Assembly (NCBI GenBank): GCA_037179385.1
Contig: CM074189.1
Location: 20,905,020 to 20,969,019, forward strand
DNA from: Holothuria scabra
Lineage: Eukaryota > Echinodermata > Holothuroidea > Aspidochirotida > Holothuriidae
Direction: 5' to 3'
Length of the DNA stretch: 64,000 bases
Shown: piece after piece, positions 24,019-34,992 of the stretch
Layout: each line of letters opens with the position of its first letter
Numbering within the stretch: the first letter of the stretch is position 1
Translations under genes and position numbers: made by a program
The notes under the pieces: generated by a model
Told to the model about the DNA's origin: nothing
Database searches by the model: none
Seen by the model: the letters and a program-made list of their open reading frames with translations, nothing else

Positions 24019-24471
24019 TAAAGGGCAGGTCACACTATAGCAATTTTCAATCCGAATCCCTACCAGCTGATCAGATTTTTTCTAAATCGGACGAACATTT
24101 TTCTATTATTTGGACTTCGTCTTCAAAATGGTCGCATTTTATCCAGAACTGATCCTAATTTGTATAACGACAATTTTTTACCACATTATTTAACTTATAC
24201 AACAGAGGACTACATGTTCGAAAATCGATCCGAGTTTTGTGCGCATGTCTGATAAAAGCTGTCTGTCTGTCGAAGTGACGTCATGAAATAGTTAATTAAC
24301 GTTTCATTTCGGCAAACCTTTGATACAAATGATAAATTTACACATGTACCAGTTTACACAAGTTGGCAAATTTTTGGCGCTTTCAGATCAGGAATGGAGA
24401 AGTGCTTCTTAAAGCTTACACAAATCGGACTGTTAAACGATCCAAATCGCTGCAGAGTGACCTTTGCTTTA
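24019..24471 (+). mobile_element. GTCACAC-type MITE, copy 1
   Basis: Left end TAAAGGGCAGGTCACACTAT and right end GAGTGACCTTTGCTTTA form imperfect inverted repeats. The interior block AAGCTGTCTGTCTGTCGAAG TGACGTCATGAAATA is shared with copy 2 at 25634 (AAGCTGTCTGTTGATATGAC), and both have ACACTGGTTTACA-like sequence (here ACCAGTTTACA) further on. The two copies are diverged, so the family is old. It carries one of the TGACGTCA octamers (24276). Confidence 0.5.
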
Positions 24472-25633
24472 CCACAAGTAATTGCCTGCTTAATTTCGAT
24501 CTCTCGAAATAAGCTAGACTTGTTTCCTATGCTGCATGTATGGTAAACTGTCCCTTATGGGCACTGACGCCATGTTTGCGTGAGAAAACATGTTTGGGAC
24601 TTCACCTTATCCTTGCTGTCTGTCTAATGGAGGAAAAACATATTCCTTTACCAGCATCTGATCGAATCTCAGGTGGATGACGTCATGACCTTGTAAACAA
24701 TCGTTGTGTCATATTGGGCTCAGCTGTGTAGTTCTGTTCCAATATTTTATGCATGCCAACTGCCAGTTTTAGACTCAAAACCTTTATAAATGAAACAGGA
24801 AATGTGTAATCGTTTGGACAGACGATAATGATGTAGAAACGATAATTAGTAGTTACTACACGGTGGCAGAAGTGGTTCTTTCACATTCTTTTACTAAAAC
24901 ACGAAAAGTGCCAAAAAAGAATAAAAATACTGGAAGGTTGACCTTGAAGGAAGGTCGGGCTTGGTCGTGTTCACCACACGGCTTATTAGGCGTTTATTTT
25001 GATTTTGCAATGTGTCTCTTGATCGTTTTACTGCATTTTTGTCAATTTTATTTTGCCTTCCAATTCGTCTCCTTGCTTTCTTCCTCTCTCTTGCTAATTT
25101 CATATCATTTTCATTTTATATTTGCTGTTGCACCTCCTTATGAGTACAGTCCCCCGCTGAGCTAGCCTAAAGGTAAAACCTACTCCTATGTTCTCATCAA
25201 ACATTGCTAAAAACAGGACGGAGTGAATAGGGCCAAGGAGGTAGGAGTGAGTGGGGGCAAGGAAGTGGTGGATCGTCCATATGGTCCGGGTCCCTCCCCC
25301 GATTTGCCAAAATTGTCTGTCGGCGCCCTTTTTAAAGTTCCTAACAGTCTGCTTGAACGCTCTTTTGCATTCTCGCCCCTCTGTCCAAATCCCCTAGTTC
25401 CGCCGCTGACCTCCAAGGGTCCACTCTACTAAGAATCATTGTCCGTTTCTTGAATTCAGGTTAGTTGTTTTTGTGGATTTTTTGTTTAGAATATGCAAAT
25501 TTTAAATAGAAGATTATGCTCTAAAATAGTACAAGAAGACTCAGTAGCGGTCCCACTAAATTGTCCTGTAGGCCAATGCAGAGTAATTCTTAGGGTCTTT
25601 TAATATGGATATGCGCCAACGACATCAACTCAG
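24472..25633. other. non-coding stretch, nothing recognised
   Basis: Open frames of 69 to 100 codons on both strands (24863-25432) are low-complexity or serine/proline-rich in one frame and resemble nothing known. One TGACGTCA at 24678. Confidence 0.4.
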
Positions 25634-26000
25634 TAAAGCCGTAGTCACACTTTTATTAGCATATTCTCCATCTCCTGTCGAAAATATCTAATACTTGCCA
25701 ACCATTGAATATGTATGATTACATCAGTTGTCTATGAAAATAAAATGTTAACTTATTTGTTCGTGACGTAACATCGGACATGCATAGTCCGATGAAAGCT
25801 GTCTGTTGATATGACGTCATGAAATAATAATAAAAAAAATCAATTTAATTTCCCTAATCCTGCGATAAAGATCATATACTTACACTGGTTTACATATTTT
25901 GGGATGATTCCGGCCAAAGATGGAGAAGATTTAAATAAAAAAACTCATAAAGATCGGATCGAAATTCGATCGGAATTCGTAGTAGTGTGACCGCGGTTAA
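25634..26000 (+). mobile_element. GTCACAC-type MITE, copy 2
   Basis: Left end TAAAGCCGTAGTCACACTTT and right end GTAGTGTGACCGCGGTTA are imperfect inverted repeats. It shares the AAGCTGTCTGT / ATGACGTCATGAAATAATA block with the copy at 24019. Its interior includes ATCGGATCGAAATTCGATCG near the right end, itself palindromic. The pair is separated by about 1.2 kb in the same orientation. Confidence 0.5.
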
Positions 26001-26465
26001 AAATCGTTGTATAACAAACATTTGACCGTCAAAACATAGAGACGGGAAAAGTGACGACGGTGATTTTTTTCTACATTGGCACCTTTGATTACCTCGTCGC
26101 TCAGACACAAGCTGTCTGATATTTCTAAGAATTGAACTGTAACTTGAGTAGGTATAGATTTTGGGAGGTAGTTTAAAAAGATGTCAACGTGATAGTCCAT
26201 TTTGCACATGTTTTGCGATCTGTCACACACCTTTTCTTAAAGATGTGTGAACACTGAAAAAGTGTCAACTTTAACGAGATGTCATCTGCGGTTTTGAGCG
26301 TGTGTCTGACACGAAGGCTATGTAGTACTGGCATATCTTCATTAACTTCAGTGTCTTATTTTATAATATAAACTTAAACATGTGGTGTTTTCCTACGGAT
26401 CATCTTTCGTCAGCCAATTATGTCCCAGGTGATGTAATTAGTGATGTTATTACCTTACATTAGCC
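26001..26465. other. non-coding stretch, nothing recognised
   Basis: Two overlapping minus-strand open frames of 72 and 77 codons (25890-26230) have no recognisable motif. Confidence 0.4.
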
Positions 26466-26769
26466 TTAAAGGCAACATCTTCCCACCCAGACAGTCTCAA
26501 TTCTCCTAACCTACTTACTTAAGCCTCCCTTCCAAGACTGTCTAAATCCATCCTGTTTCAGATACAGTCTGAGTTTGTTGCTTCAGGGTGAGTATACAGG
26601 TCCCCATGTGTAATCAGGACACCCTGCCTACAGCACATGTCTGGTAATATTAGCTACAGAACTCTGCATTTTTTTAAATTAATGCTGCTCAAAAAGAGCT
26701 GTGCCAATTGAGAATTTCTTTAACATTTACGAAAGTTGTAATTTGGTGTGAGAAAAATACTGCCTTTAA
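26466..26769 (+). mobile_element. TTAA-1 MITE, complete
   Basis: A 304-bp copy with TTAA at both ends (26466-26469, 26766-26769), the same length as the copy at 17536. Family landmarks in order: CTCAATTCTCCTAACC, TTGCTTCAGGGTGAGTAT, CCCATGTGTAATCAGGACAC, CTGTGCCAATTGAGAATTTC, GTAATTTGGTGTGAGA. Its right TTAA is also the left TTAA of the TTAA-2 copy that follows, so the two elements share one target site. Confidence 0.8.
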
Positions 26770-27027
26770 AGGTAAAGAGCAGTCCCCCAATCTTATTTCG
26801 AAGAAAAAGCTAAATAACACAATTTTCATCTTAATTCTCTTCAAAGTATCTTCCATTACATTTTATGAATTAACTATAGCATATTCAAGGTAAACCAAGC
26901 AGTTATTTCTGGTAAATTTCATATTTGAAGTGAAAAAAAAATTGTCACATGACACCCAACAGCCAATCATGAAACTGGACAGTCTACTACACTTCTTCAA
27001 TTTGGGATGACTGCTCCTGCCCTTTAA
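26766..27027 (-). mobile_element. TTAA-2 MITE, complete
   Basis: A 262-bp copy matching 21838-22104 along its length. TTAA lies at 26766-26769 and 27024-27027; the ends are AAAGGTAAAGAGCAGTCCCC and GGATGACTGCTCCTGCCCTT. It abuts the TTAA-1 copy on its left with a shared TTAA. Either it inserted into the duplicated TTAA of TTAA-1, or the reverse. Confidence 0.8.
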
Positions 27028-27059
27028 TGTTCTCTACACAAAGTTGAGACGTCATCTCT

Positions 27060-27158
27060 CTAGTTGACTCTCTCAGTTACTGAAGCTTTGGCTTCGTTCC
27101 AAGCCTTCCACCCTGCCCTATTTGTTGCTTTTTCAACTAGCAGTCTCCATCTTGTTCT
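27060..27158 (-). pseudogene. possible tail of a non-LTR retrotransposon ORF
   Basis: The minus strand reads a 33-codon frame to a stop, beginning RTRWRLLVEKATNRAGWKAW and continuing NEAKASVTERVN. The spacing of W, LV, AT and the second GW resembles the short extension found after the reverse transcriptase domain in several LINE ORF2 proteins. An in-frame stop lies two codons upstream, so only a decayed remnant could be present. The similarity is from memory of family shape, not an alignment. Confidence 0.25.
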
Positions 27159-27175
27159 TGCCTACACTCTGCCTT

Positions 27176-27452
27176 CCGCTCTAAAATTAACAAGCAGCAG
27201 AGCGAAAATTCGCTACAAGAAGAGGGAAATCCTCCCCAAGAAGGCCAAGTTTCACCCTTGATTGAGTGCCTACAGAAATCACTTTTAAAAATTTTAAAAA
27301 GTGTGATCCCTGCAGGCACTTTATAAAGAGTGAATATTCGGCCTTCTTGGAGTAAATCTCACTCCTTCGTGGAGTGAATTTCAATACTTTTAAACTGAAT
27401 TAACGCTCTAATGGAGTGAAATCGCACTTAGTTCACTCTTTTGATTTGGAGT
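27176..27452. mobile_element. family A foldback element, old copy
   Basis: Begins near CGCTCTAAAATTAACAAGCA and ends TTTTGATTTGGAGTTAAC, degraded versions of the family A termini. The interior has repeated GAGTGAA words and a weak central stem TCACTTTTAAAAATTTTAAAAAGTGTGA at about 27280-27305. It sits 118 bp from the much younger copy at 27571. Confidence 0.5.
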
Positions 27453-27570
27453 TAACAGCTCTTTTTCCTTCTGGTCTCCAATCCAGGGCGGCAAAGGTGT
27501 CGTCATGATTCCCTCTTTGGAGCACATGACCATTCCAGTTCTACCATGGAGCTACCAACACATGTTAGTA

Positions 27571-27953
27571 CACTCTAAAATCAAAAGAGTGAACTTAGTC
27601 ACTCTTTGATCGAGTGAAAAGTATAAATTCACTCCATAAAGAGTGATAATTCACTCCAAGAGGAGTGAAGTTCCCTCCAAAAAGAGTGAAGTTCACTCCA
27701 AAAAGAGTGAAATTCCCTTAAAACGAGCGAAGTTTCACTCTTGATGGAGTGCCCACAGTGATCGCTCTTAAAAAAAAGAGCGATCATTGCAGGCACTCGT
27801 GGAAGAGTGAATTTTCCCTCTTCCTCTAGTGAATTTCACTCTTTTTGGAGGGAACTTCACTCCTCTTGGAGTGAATTATCACTCTAATGGAGTGAATTTA
27901 CACTTTTCACTCGATCAAAGAGCGACTAAGTCCACTCTTTTGATTTTAGAGTG
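27571..27953. mobile_element. family A foldback element, young copy in inverse orientation
   Basis: Bounded by TA (27569-27570, 27954-27955), with CACTCTAAAATCAAAAGAGT at the left and its complement at the right. Arms are complementary for most of their length with scattered differences. The central stem GATCGCTCTT/AAGAGCGATC has flanks TGCCCACAGT and GCAGGCACTC exchanged relative to 11381, showing that this copy is inserted in the opposite orientation. The strong sequence identity between the two copies suggests recent spread from a common source. Confidence 0.85.
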
Positions 27954-27955
27954 TA

Positions 27956-29825
27956 CCTCCATGGTTCCGCCTTCTTCCTAGTGATGTAATTGAAGAATCC
28001 GAAGCGAGTTCGTAATTGATTTTGGGAGGCTATGCACATGCGCACGTACTACAAATCGTAGGGATTAAACAGAAATTTGAAAATTCATAGCCATTATTTA
28101 CAGTGTACAGATAAATAGAAGATTATAATACTAATTTGAGTTGGCAATGATGACAACAGCCGACATAGAATGTGACAAATTTGGGTCAGGAAGAGAATTT
28201 TTCTTCTTTCCAACCCATAATGAAGATAACAGACGACGCAAACTTGAAAAAGAAAACAGCTGCAAAAGCCGTCTACTCAATAAGTCTCCATTTGTTAATG
28301 AATTCACTTTGTTAATAGTATCTGCTTGATCCAAAATGCTTTGTATATACTCCCTATTTTCTGAGAAGATATATCACGTTTTTGTAAATATTGACGAGGG
28401 AAATGTATATTTTTAATACTGACTAATTAACGTAGCCTAATTCACTTCGCAAAGACGCCAAATTACAACACTAGTATTAATCCCCATGCCTATTTATATT
28501 TGTTCATAATTGCTTATTCTTGATGATTTTAGTATGTTTAAAATCGTTTAACTCTGTTATATTCATTAAACATTTCAATGTTTTTATGTTTTAATGTCTT
28601 TTTATGGCGGGAATTGAATTTCTCTTTTGGGACTTAATTAAGTTGAACTTGAACATAAACTTGAACTTGAAGTAACGTAGTTATGCATCAAGCGAAGACG
28701 CCGAAATTATTTACCGTCTTCTCAAAATTTAGAACAATTTTAATAATTACGTGTCACGATGGCGACACCTTCCAACTATGAGAAAGTCGCTTTGCAAGGA
28801 AAGAAAAATAATTTGGTCTATAAGTAACGCAACGATAAAAGAGGTCGTGCACGTGACGTCAGTGTGTTTTGATTTGGCACACTGGAAGTCACTGATCATG
28901 CGCAGTAGATGTGTTACCGATACTCCCGAATGACAGCACATTGTACTGACAGTTGCTGTACTATGAACGCCTAGATGGCAAATAGAGAGTGACGTTCATG
29001 GATGATCTCTATAGGCGAGTTTGATCATTCATACGCACATGCGCACTGCCTGTTAATAATAATCTCGGATGGTAACAAAGACACAACACCTACAACACGT
29101 CTTCCAAAATTTGAGTGTGCCTGGGAAATTTTTCGAAATACCCCTTTACCCAACCCAAATAAAAGGAGGACTGGGAATTGTGTTTTCGTGCCCATGGACT
29201 AAAAAAAAACTGCCAGTCTGCAACTGGTGCCAAAATATGTATTTAATCTGCAGTAAAGTTGGGTTGAGATACCTATTTTCGGGCAGTATGGCTGGGTACA
29301 ATAGACGCAACCCTTGACAGCTAAGTGTGTACCATTTATGACCTACACGAAAACACATGCAGTGTAATGTAATACGCATTGGACTCGATTTGGGTATTGC
29401 ACAATTTCAGAAGGCAACGAACTATGGAACCTGCTTTTTACATCTGCAAATCATTTTCACTGTGCGGCAAGCAATACAGCAAACAAATTAGATTTTCGGG
29501 CAGGCCTAATGTTAATTACACCTACGGACATAATTCAAAATTTATCAATTCGTTAATTGTGTGTCATTAAGCTTGAGCCATACACGAATATACCTAAAGG
29601 GGAGATGTTGGACCATTGGTAATGAGCCGTTTGTCAGAAAACGGAGAAAAGGTGTTACCCTTTTGTTTACTATTACTTTCGTATGACCAAGATTTTACAA
29701 ATAGTTGATCAATTAAAATACACTCGAGTTTGCAATTTCTCTAGCAACAGCTGCGTAAAGGGTGGGTAGCTGTATAAATGACCGATGGGTTTCTTCAATG
29801 ATTTTCTCTCAAATATTGCCTAAAC
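27956..29825. other. AT-rich stretch, nothing recognised
   Basis: Open frames of 60 to 82 codons on both strands have no recognisable motif. One TGACGTCA at 28854, directly after GTGCACG. Confidence 0.4.
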
Positions 29826-29845
29826 CAGGGAGTTGCAACTCCCTG
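29826..29845. repeat. 20-bp perfect palindrome CAGGGAGTTGCAACTCCCTG
   Basis: Identical 20-mer to 38763-38782. A related but interrupted version (CAGGGAGCTG, CCACTG, CAGCTCCCTG) lies at 35293-35318 inside the second family B element. Role unknown. Confidence 0.85.
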
Positions 29846-31847
29846 CTAAAACGAACAGCCATCTCTTCCCGGGCTAGCAGCTCAGCCTATGACGTATGAG
29901 TGGGTGAGTTAATAAGAGCAACAATATTGCTGCAGTTCAGCTTGTCTTAGGTCGTGGAAAAGTTTTTAATCAATAACATGTTTATGTATTACTACCTGCC
30001 GATTAAGCCAAGACAATTGTCGTTGCAATCAGAACTTAAAAACTTCAAATCCATGAATAAAATATGGGAAAAAATCCCTCCTCTCGCGTCCTTTATCCGG
30101 TAGTGATTTGAATGAGAAAGGTCAGTGCAGCATGGATCCTCGACATTATAACCGATTTTGGTAATTCCTGCCGAGCGTAGCATGTACCGTGCTACATTCA
30201 ACTATTCACGCGCGGTCCATGCTATAACGCTTAGCCTAAAACTAAGTGTGGCCATCTTAACTGCACAAAAGTAGGGTCCCAACAATACTAATTTTACGAA
30301 AATTGTTATAAAAAATTTTCAAATAGAAAAGGTGACTTTTAAGCAGTTCACGACATAAACTGATAAATTCATACGAAAGAATCCTCACGTATGTTTTGGA
30401 TTGTTCAAATCAAAATAGAGAAATACTGTAGACAAATTTCTCAAGTAAAATCAAATTTTGTAGATGAGGAAGAAGTTTTCTATCCCTTCGATTTGTTCAA
30501 TGTGCGCATATGCCAGCAAAAAAAAACACTTTTTGTGCTTAATTTCTTAATCATATGAATAGCAGGAATGTGAAAAAAGATGTCGACCAAAAAAAAAAAA
30601 AAAAAACCCAGCAACAACAAAATGATCAACAAAAGACGACAAAACACACCTTTTCAAGAGGCTCAATTATTCTAGAAATTTTGACCAACGGGAAAAGTAC
30701 TTGATACCGATATTTCCCACGGATTGCATGTGTACTGAATATTTAAGATAACTCAAACATGGAATGATTAGAAATTTGGAGAAAAGTGATACCATAGCTG
30801 TTTACGCCCATGTAGTCAATTACATTAAAAGTGACATTTTTACCTTTTTGGTTGGTTAAGTTCTGAAATGAAAAAGTCTTTTCTGTCTTAAGTGTATCAT
30901 TTTTGGCACGCTTTTCCCTAAAGTTTCGAACAACTATTGACATAAAATATTCGTTTGTCCACGGTTTTGAATAGGAAGGTTTAAGTGAGAAATTGCCAGT
31001 TCGTCGAGCGGCACTTAAATGTATTTTTGTACAATGCAAGTCAAGTATTATGCGAATGTTTTAAGTGCGTTTGGGTTAAAATACGACCTACAATTTCCAA
31101 GTACTAAGTGAGTTCAAGGTGACGATTGTTTTCAACGGTTAAGTTATGATACCGCGATGTATTCCCTAAAGATCAAACCGTAATGTTTTGAGAAAGGGGA
31201 AGCCATGAAATATATGGAACGCCAGTTAGTTCTTGTGACTTCTGGCATTCCTAAACAATGTTTAATGGATGAGTTATCTTTCCATTGAATATCTTTCTAA
31301 ACTCGTGTGTTTTGCATTGTACTGGGACGGAAATGAGAAACTGAACAGAAAAACGTCTAGGATTTACTCAATGTCCTTGGGAATATATATATTTTGCGGA
31401 TGCAAACGGCGCTCTCAGCTTGTTCATATATTCATTCCCAAATTGACAAACGAAATCTTTGCTCATCGAATTATTTGAAAATTCATTTCGGGGCACTTTA
31501 TGGACATAAGTAGGCTATATATGGTGTGATAATCACATGTGCCTTCTGCAATGCTATGGGATGGTTTTTTTTATTGTGTTTCGTTTAGACACAATTTTGT
31601 TCTCCGTTGCCATGGATACACTGAGCTTCAATTGCGGACGTCAGGTGCAACGGAATGACGTCACCTCCTGCGTTACCCTGTTATTTCACAACTAGGTGTA
31701 GCGTTATATCTCTTTACGCTCGAAACGGCATAGACACAAATGGCGTCTTCATTTCGTTTTAGATGAAGTACGCGTCGTGAAATGTAAAGCTCCCCGTCTG
31801 CCTGTAGATCTTGTGCATATGATGCCACAGAGCTGAAAACCAGTTGT
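29846..31847. other. AT-rich stretch, nothing recognised
   Basis: Contains an A run at about 30590-30606 and one TGACGTCA at 31656. A minus-strand open frame of 98 codons (30743-31039) matches nothing I know. Confidence 0.4.
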
Positions 31848-31940
31848 GAGCCACAACTAGAAAAAAGGGCGTGGCCGGCTAGACTTTACCAAGTGGTTGA
31901 AAACTGGGCCGTAAAACTCCATCTAACCTAATGTAACCCG
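31848..31940 (-). repeat. SINE-like repeat X, right-half copy
   Basis: Minus-strand copy: GAGCCACAACTAGAAAAAAG, GGGCGTGGCCGG, then ACTGGGCCGTAAAACTCCAT and CTAACCTAATG, the complement of the family core. Followed directly by the CRE-containing repeat. Confidence 0.6.
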
Positions 31941-31952
31941 TCACAAAGCCGA

Positions 31953-32345
31953 GAGTATGCCCTCCTTTGGAGGCAAAAACCCCCGAACACAGACAAATGC
32001 AGACAGCTGATTTGTCAATCAGTCAAATACGTACATTGTCTGCTATACAGGTGCTGGGCGAATACTTATGCGTAAGGCCAGGTGTTCCATTATTCTACCC
32101 AAAGGACAACGTCAGTGTGTCGTCATTGCACATTGATGTCACAATGCAAAAATTACGCCCTCCTCTGGGGTCGAAATAAGCCAATACCGACAAAAGTAGA
32201 TACCTGATGTGTCAACCAGTATTATACGCCCATAGTCTGTTACACGTATAGGGGAATTCTTAAGCGTGCGGTAACGTGTTCCATTGTTAGTCCCAAAAGA
32301 TCACGTCAGTGTGTTGTCAACGCATAAGGTCTATTGTAAAAGTGA
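31953..32345 (+). repeat. CRE-containing repeat, tandem dimer
   Basis: Two units of a ~197-bp repeat. CCCTCCTTTGG (31960) and CCCTCCTCTGG (32157) mark the starts. Each continues with a CCGACAAA-GCAGA-like block, GTCAA-CAGT-AAATACG, a GTCTGCTA-ACA block, a GTTCCATT block and CGTCAGTGTGT. Other copies lie at 39818 (minus), 43343 and 52505. Single copies elsewhere show the unit is normally solitary and was duplicated here. Several family members carry TGACGTCA or near variants. Confidence 0.6.
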
Positions 32346-32542
32346 CAAATTAATTTGATCCGAGAATCAATTGTGACAGTTTTCAGATCCACGAAAATGA
32401 AGAGTATTTAATTTGTTAGTATTTAATAAGGACATAACAATAGGTTGGACCTGATTGTGGTTTAAACATGTCTGCGTTGTTTACCATTGCAGAGAGAGGT
32501 GTTGCACGTGACGTCATCCTTCGATACACAGCGTTTTAGCTG

Positions 32543-33774
32543 CACTCTTAAAAAATTTGGGCAAATTTTGCCCAACTTTTTGACCAACACTGGGCATCTA
32601 TTCAACAACCTAAACAGTTGGGCAAAACTTTAACCAACCAAATTTGGTAAAGTTTGAACCCAACTGTTGGGCAGGAGATTAACCAACTGTTTGGTAAATT
32701 AGCATTTTAAAACATACCCACTTGTTGGGCACTTCTTTTATTAAGCTGTTGGGCAAATGCATTAACCAAATGTTGGTTATATGTTAATTATCTTTTCCTT
32801 AAACGTTGGTGCTTTCTTTGCATGTTAGGTTGTAGGTTATGGCAGGGAGCTGCCACTACAACCCATCGGTCCCGGTTAAAAAACCCTGGCTTAATAACCT
32901 ATTTGGTTTGTCACTGAGTTTCGTATAGGTACGTTCAAAACTATCATTTTTAAAAGGCACTGTATTTTTAAAAGGCCCTGTAAAATGATGTGTGTTAATG
33001 ATGTGATGAAGTCTTGTAGTTTCATCAATGCATAAATGTGAACACAAGGGCTGCATGAGAATTAGCTGGTCCGTAGCTCTCATACACTATTATCATGGTT
33101 ATGAGACAGGTTTCTTGTTATGCCGAAATGTTTCAAATAATAATATATAAATGCTCATTCGGACGTGAAAGAGAATATCCCAGATCCTGACCTCTCATTG
33201 GATAGCAGTTTTGAGCCAAATACGAATCATGGGATCTCGTACAAATGTGTTCTAGTTCGTAGTACTGTTTAAAGAATTTTATGGAAATAGAGATCGATTT
33301 CATGGTCTAAAGTAATGTACGAGTTTAGCTGTTTGGCCAATATAAAAGATGCCAAAGAGAATTTTCAGATTATGGTACCATGGTCTGATTATAAGAAGAA
33401 TTGTGAAACAAATCGGGTCAAGTGCACTGTTGTTTGGTGACAACACTGCAACCAACAATATACACAACAAATTGGCAAAAAGTTACCCAACAAGTGGGTA
33501 AAGGGAAAATATGCTCAACTGTAGAATAAAATCTTATCGTCATTTTGACCAGTCAGTTGGGTATAACAGTATACGCGTGCATGGAAGGGGAAATTTAACC
33601 ATTATGTGAGCAAAGATTGACCAACACTTAAGCAATTACTTTTACTCAACAAAAACTTTGCCCAGCGTTTAAACATTGCACCAATTAGCCCCAACCAAAG
33701 TTGGGCAAAGTTTAACCAACACATTTCATAAACTTCTTTAACCAACGGATATTTTACCCAACGTTTTAAGAGTG
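32543..33774 (+). mobile_element. family B element, copy 1 (1.23 kb)
   Basis: Ends are CACTCTTAAAAAATTTGGGC and GTTTTAAGAGTG; the first 11 bases are perfect inverted repeats. TG flanks both sides as a direct repeat (32541-32542, 33775-33776). About 230 bp inside the left end and about 350 bp inside the right end are made of GTTGGGCAAA, AACCAAC and TTTGCCCAA words in both orientations; the centre is ordinary AT-rich sequence. The second copy at 34993 is nearly identical across the full length. No transposase is visible, and the centre's longest frame is 75 codons on the minus strand. Confidence 0.85.
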
Positions 33775-33776
33775 TG

Positions 33777-34439
33777 TATCATCAGTGGACGTCACAACTC
33801 ACATTAAGGCCATACATAAACAACAGAGAATGGTTTTCGATACCTCGGTACCGTTTGGAACGTAGGCAAGTAGGTTACTACTATGATGTGTTACTACTCA
33901 TGATAAGCTTTGAGCTGATTCTTAATGAAATGAGTCACTGTGTTCGGGATCTAAGACCATAAGGGACATGATTCTCGTGTCAAGTTACTTTTCCCTCTAA
34001 CATGGTGGGGTGACGTACACCCAACCAGTAGCGTGTTTAAGGGAAGGCCGCTTTGCACAGCCCCCCCCTCCCACCTCCAAAGTCAGTCGGGGAAAATCAC
34101 TCAGTCGGGGGGCTTACGGGTTCGAGGAAGAGAAAAAGTTTGAAGAGACACACTTAGCATTCAAACCTTAACTACACACCAGCACACCATGCCGACGTGA
34201 GTTGGTCGGCAAAGACTGAAGTGCAGAAAAGCCAAAAATGGTCAACAAAATCCATTCCAGTCGGGGGGATCACAGGTTGTGCCCCTACCTTCGAAATCCT
34301 GCACACGCTTTTGCTCCCAACAGGACTCTGAGACGTCCGGCATAGTTATGACCTCAGTTACGACCTATAAAGATCTTTTCACAGAGATCGAAACCAATAC
34401 GATAGGTGTTCATTATAAGACACTTAGATGTATTTCCGC
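33777..34439. other. spacer between the two family B copies, left part
   Basis: Contains C and G runs around 34061-34110 and no recognisable gene. It separates two near-identical elements in direct orientation, so unequal recombination could delete it. Confidence 0.5.
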
Positions 34440-34578
34440 GGCTCACTTTCTAACGAAATGGTGTAAGTCTACGGCCCGTCTACGGCTTTTTTTCAGTTGT
34501 GGCTCACTATTTTGTTTTTCGTACTCCATTGCTCAGCAGAACACTGGCTGAACACTAGGCACAGTGGCAGTAGGTCCC
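34440..34578 (+). repeat. SINE-like repeat X, right-half copy
   Basis: Begins in the middle of the family core (GGCTCACTTTCTAACGAAAT, GGTGTAAGTC), continues CAGTTGTGGCTCAC and ends with ACACTAGGCACAGTGGCAGT, the same tail as the long copies. The A-box part is absent. Confidence 0.55.
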
Positions 34579-34733
34579 ATATGCACATTATAAGGATTTA
34601 AAAGGAAATCGCACTGCACGATACGGAAAAATGTATCCTATCAACGTCAGTAAATTATGCCAGTGCTTTTAAGGTCAAATCTCTTCAACCAAACAGTGGA
34701 CAATTCTCCTTACTTTCTTTAGCCTCTCCCACT

Positions 34734-34907
34734 CAGGTGCGAAGCCAGGATTGTGTCACGGGGGTGGTGTCATGAGGCACGAAATGAGGGAAAAGTCTAA
34801 GGATAGGGAGAAAAACCTCGCTATTTTAGGTGTTTTTGCATTGCAAGGTTGGGTCATTTGGGGGGGGGGGTTCTGACCCCCAAACCTCCCCCGTGGCTAC
34901 GACACTG
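34734..34907 (+). mobile_element. hAT-type mini-element, 174 bp, nested
   Basis: Starts CAGGTGCGAAGCCAGGATTG and ends CCCGTGGCTACGACACTG, imperfect inverted repeats of the CAGTGNCGTAGCCA type. The flanking 8-mers CTCCCACT (34726-34733) and CCCCCACT (34908-34915) agree at seven of eight positions, as expected of a hAT duplication that has aged. A G run and GACCCCCAAACCTCCCC lie just inside the right end, recalling the G/C tracts inside the larger hAT at 6816. Confidence 0.75.
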
Positions 34908-34992
34908 CCCCCACTACTGCCGTAGATCCATTCCCACCCAAAAGCAATCTCAGTTTGTTGCTCCAGAGTGAGTATGCAAGGAACTTACCGTA

